NCBI RefSeq assembly: GCF_002174305.1
Contig: NZ_MIJB01000024.1
Location: forward strand, 106,392 to 170,391
Reading direction: 5' to 3'
Length of the DNA stretch: 64,000 nucleotides
From: Aeromicrobium sp. PE09-221
Lineage (GTDB): Bacteria > Actinomycetota > Actinomycetes > Propionibacteriales > Nocardioidaceae
In this document: positions 62,817 through 64,000 of the stretch, piece after piece
Layout: the number at the start of each line of letters is the position of its first letter
How positions within the stretch are numbered: position 1 is the stretch's first letter
Notes under the pieces: model-generated
What the model was told of the DNA's origin: nothing
The model's input: only the letters and a program-made list of their open reading frames with translations
The model's database searches: none
Program-made: the position numbers and the translations under genes

Positions 62817-64000
62817 ATGGTCGCAGTACTCAACGAGACCACACCATTGGGTGCGGAGCTTGCCGCGTTGCAGGGGGTGATCGACCGTCTCGACCCCCTC
62901 GTCCGCGCCGGACTCACTCCCGCCGACGCGCAACAGTTGAGTGCCGCGGTCGGTCGGGTCAAGAACCGACTCGACGCGTTGGCTGTGCGGGCGGCGCGGG
63001 TGATCCACGACAGCCGCCTCGCCCGCCGCCACGGCGCCGCCTCGACCGGAGACCTGCTCGGCAGGGATCTGGGCAATGACCGTTCTGCCGGAAACCGGCT
63101 CCTCGGAGTAGCGAGAGATGTTCCCGAGGAGTCGTTGACTGATCAGGCGCTCTCTTCCGGTGATCTGACGTTGAATCAGGCCCGGATCATCACCGACGGA
63201 CTCAACAACCTCCCCACCAACACCACACCCGAACAGCGGGCCCTGGCTGAACAGGCCCTGATTGCCGACGCCCGCCGGTTTACGCCCAAGGACCTGCGGG
63301 CGCGGGCGGATCGGATCGCCGACCAATGGGCCGACAAGACCACCGTCGACCGCCACGAATCCGAGCTCCTGGTCGAGCGGGAGCAGCACGCCTGGGAACA
63401 GACGAGACTGTCCATGTGGGCGAACGGGGACGGCACCACCTCGGGTCGTTTCACCATCCCCGACGCGCAGGCAGCCATGCTCAAGACCGTGCTCGACGCG
63501 TACGCCTCACCGCGCCGTGCGTCCATGCTCGGACGCGAGATCGACGACTACGCGACCCGGGTCGGTCAGGGATTCTGTGAGCTGATCGAACGAGTCCCCA
63601 CCGACCGGCTGCCGAACCACGGCGGAAACAACGTCCTGGTCACCGTCAACATGAACCTCGACGACCTCCAACAGCGCATCGAGGACGCCGCACCGGGCAC
63701 CATCACCACCGACGGCACCCGCCTCTCGCCCGGACAGACCCGCAGGCTGGCATGTGATGCGAAGTTACTGCCGCAGGTGTTCGGTGGGGAATCGGTTCCG
63801 CTCGACCTCGGACGCGAAGAACGCTTATTCACTCGATATCAGCGGATCGCGATCGCCAACCGCGACGGCGGCTGCGCCGCACCCGACTGCGATCGCCCAC
63901 CAGGATGGTGCGAAGCACACCACGGAGACAGAACCTGGGCAGACGGCGGCACCACCAACCTCAAAGACGCCATCCCCGTCTGCGCCGAACATCACCGACA
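62817..64000 (+). CDS. DUF222/HNH endonuclease family protein, 3' end outside window
   Basis: 394 codons visible from ATG 62817. A helical DUF222 region occupies most of it ('DRHESELLVEREQHAWEQTR', 'RFTIPDAQAAMLKTVLDAYA'). Near the edge the HNH domain begins: 'CAAPDCDRPPGWCEAHHGDR' and 'DAIPVCAEHH'. It is a different branch from the copy at 24213. Such genes often multiply in Mycobacteriales genomes. It diverges from array 2 across the leader. Confidence 0.88.
   Translation, partial: MVAVLNETTPLGAELAALQGVIDRLDPLVRAGLTPADAQQLSAAVGRVKNRLDALAVRAARVIHDSRLARRHGAASTGDLLGRDLGNDRSAGNRLLGVARDVPEESLTDQALSSGDLTLNQARIITDGLNNLPTNTTPEQRALAEQALIADARRFTPKDLRARADRIADQWADKTTVDRHESELLVEREQHAWEQTRLSMWANGDGTTSGRFTIPDAQAAMLKTVLDAYASPRRASMLGREIDDYATRVGQGFCELIERVPTDRLPNHGGNNVLVTVNMNLDDLQQRIEDAAPGTITTDGTRLSPGQTRRLACDAKLLPQVFGGESVPLDLGREERLFTRYQRIAIANRDGGCAAPDCDRPPGWCEAHHGDRTWADGGTTNLKDAIPVCAEHHR

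Overview
The window is high-GC, densely packed actinobacterial chromosome with many GTG starts and many 4-base stop/start overlaps. An IdeR/DtxR protein that keeps every metal ligand at its DtxR number, a 33-residue bS22-like ribosomal protein, and two gene orders resembling Mycobacterium (ppx/isomerase/proC/HTH/bS22/epimerase/acyltransferase/SerB1-like HAD, and radA/disA/membrane protein/mutY/clpC/lysS) point to Mycobacteriales, possibly a Dietzia- or Corynebacterium-like genus. The genus is inference; I could not run a search.

Layout. 1-4.7 kb: partial CaiB-type CoA transferase, divergent LysR regulator, MarR regulator co-transcribed with a DHA2 drug exporter, and a SugE-type guanidinium exporter preceded by a class III guanidine riboswitch. 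4.7-13.3 kb: membrane acyltransferase, type IB topoisomerase, PGPGW membrane protein, cyclopropane-fatty-acid synthase, IdeR, photolyase, thioesterase-like protein, glutaredoxin, AMP ligase. 13.3-21.6 kb: HAD phosphatase, ECF sigma factor with a DUF5667 partner, and a minus-strand core run (acyltransferase, epimerase, bS22, HTH, AcuC, ProC, isomerase). 21.7-29.0 kb: an accessory block that separates the isomerase from ppx. It holds a sortase-anchored S1 protease with Ig-like repeats, a META lipoprotein, an HNH/DUF222 nuclease, and an Rhs protein with a coupled small membrane protein. 29-40.3 kb: ppx/gppA, a Cys-rich protein, a VOC protein, a hydrolase remnant, radA, disA, mutY, clpC, a membrane protein and UspA. 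40.3-43.4 kb: tctCBA tricarboxylate transporter.

43.5-62.7 kb is a large type I-E CRISPR-Cas locus. Array 1 has 42 repeats and array 2 has 16. Both lie in minus orientation with related leaders, on either side of a plus-strand operon cas3-cas8e-cas11-cas7-cas5-cas6e-cas1-cas2. lysS sits between array 1 and the operon. Between lysS and cas3 there are two degenerate CRISPR repeats in the opposite orientation, separated by only 22 nt and followed by an intrinsic terminator, then a promoter, then a 48-codon ORF whose stop overlaps the cas3 start. This looks like a crRNA-like small RNA gene (CreA/CreR type) placed to control or protect the cas operon, and it is the most interesting feature here. 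Array 1 also preserves a layered history of repeat mutation and three tandem spacer duplications. A frameshifted small gene with an RHH partner lies just before array 1.

57.9-64 kb: NarL-type response regulator and histidine kinase, a GAP-family membrane protein, a glycerophosphodiester phosphodiesterase, array 2, and a partial DUF222/HNH nuclease running off the end.
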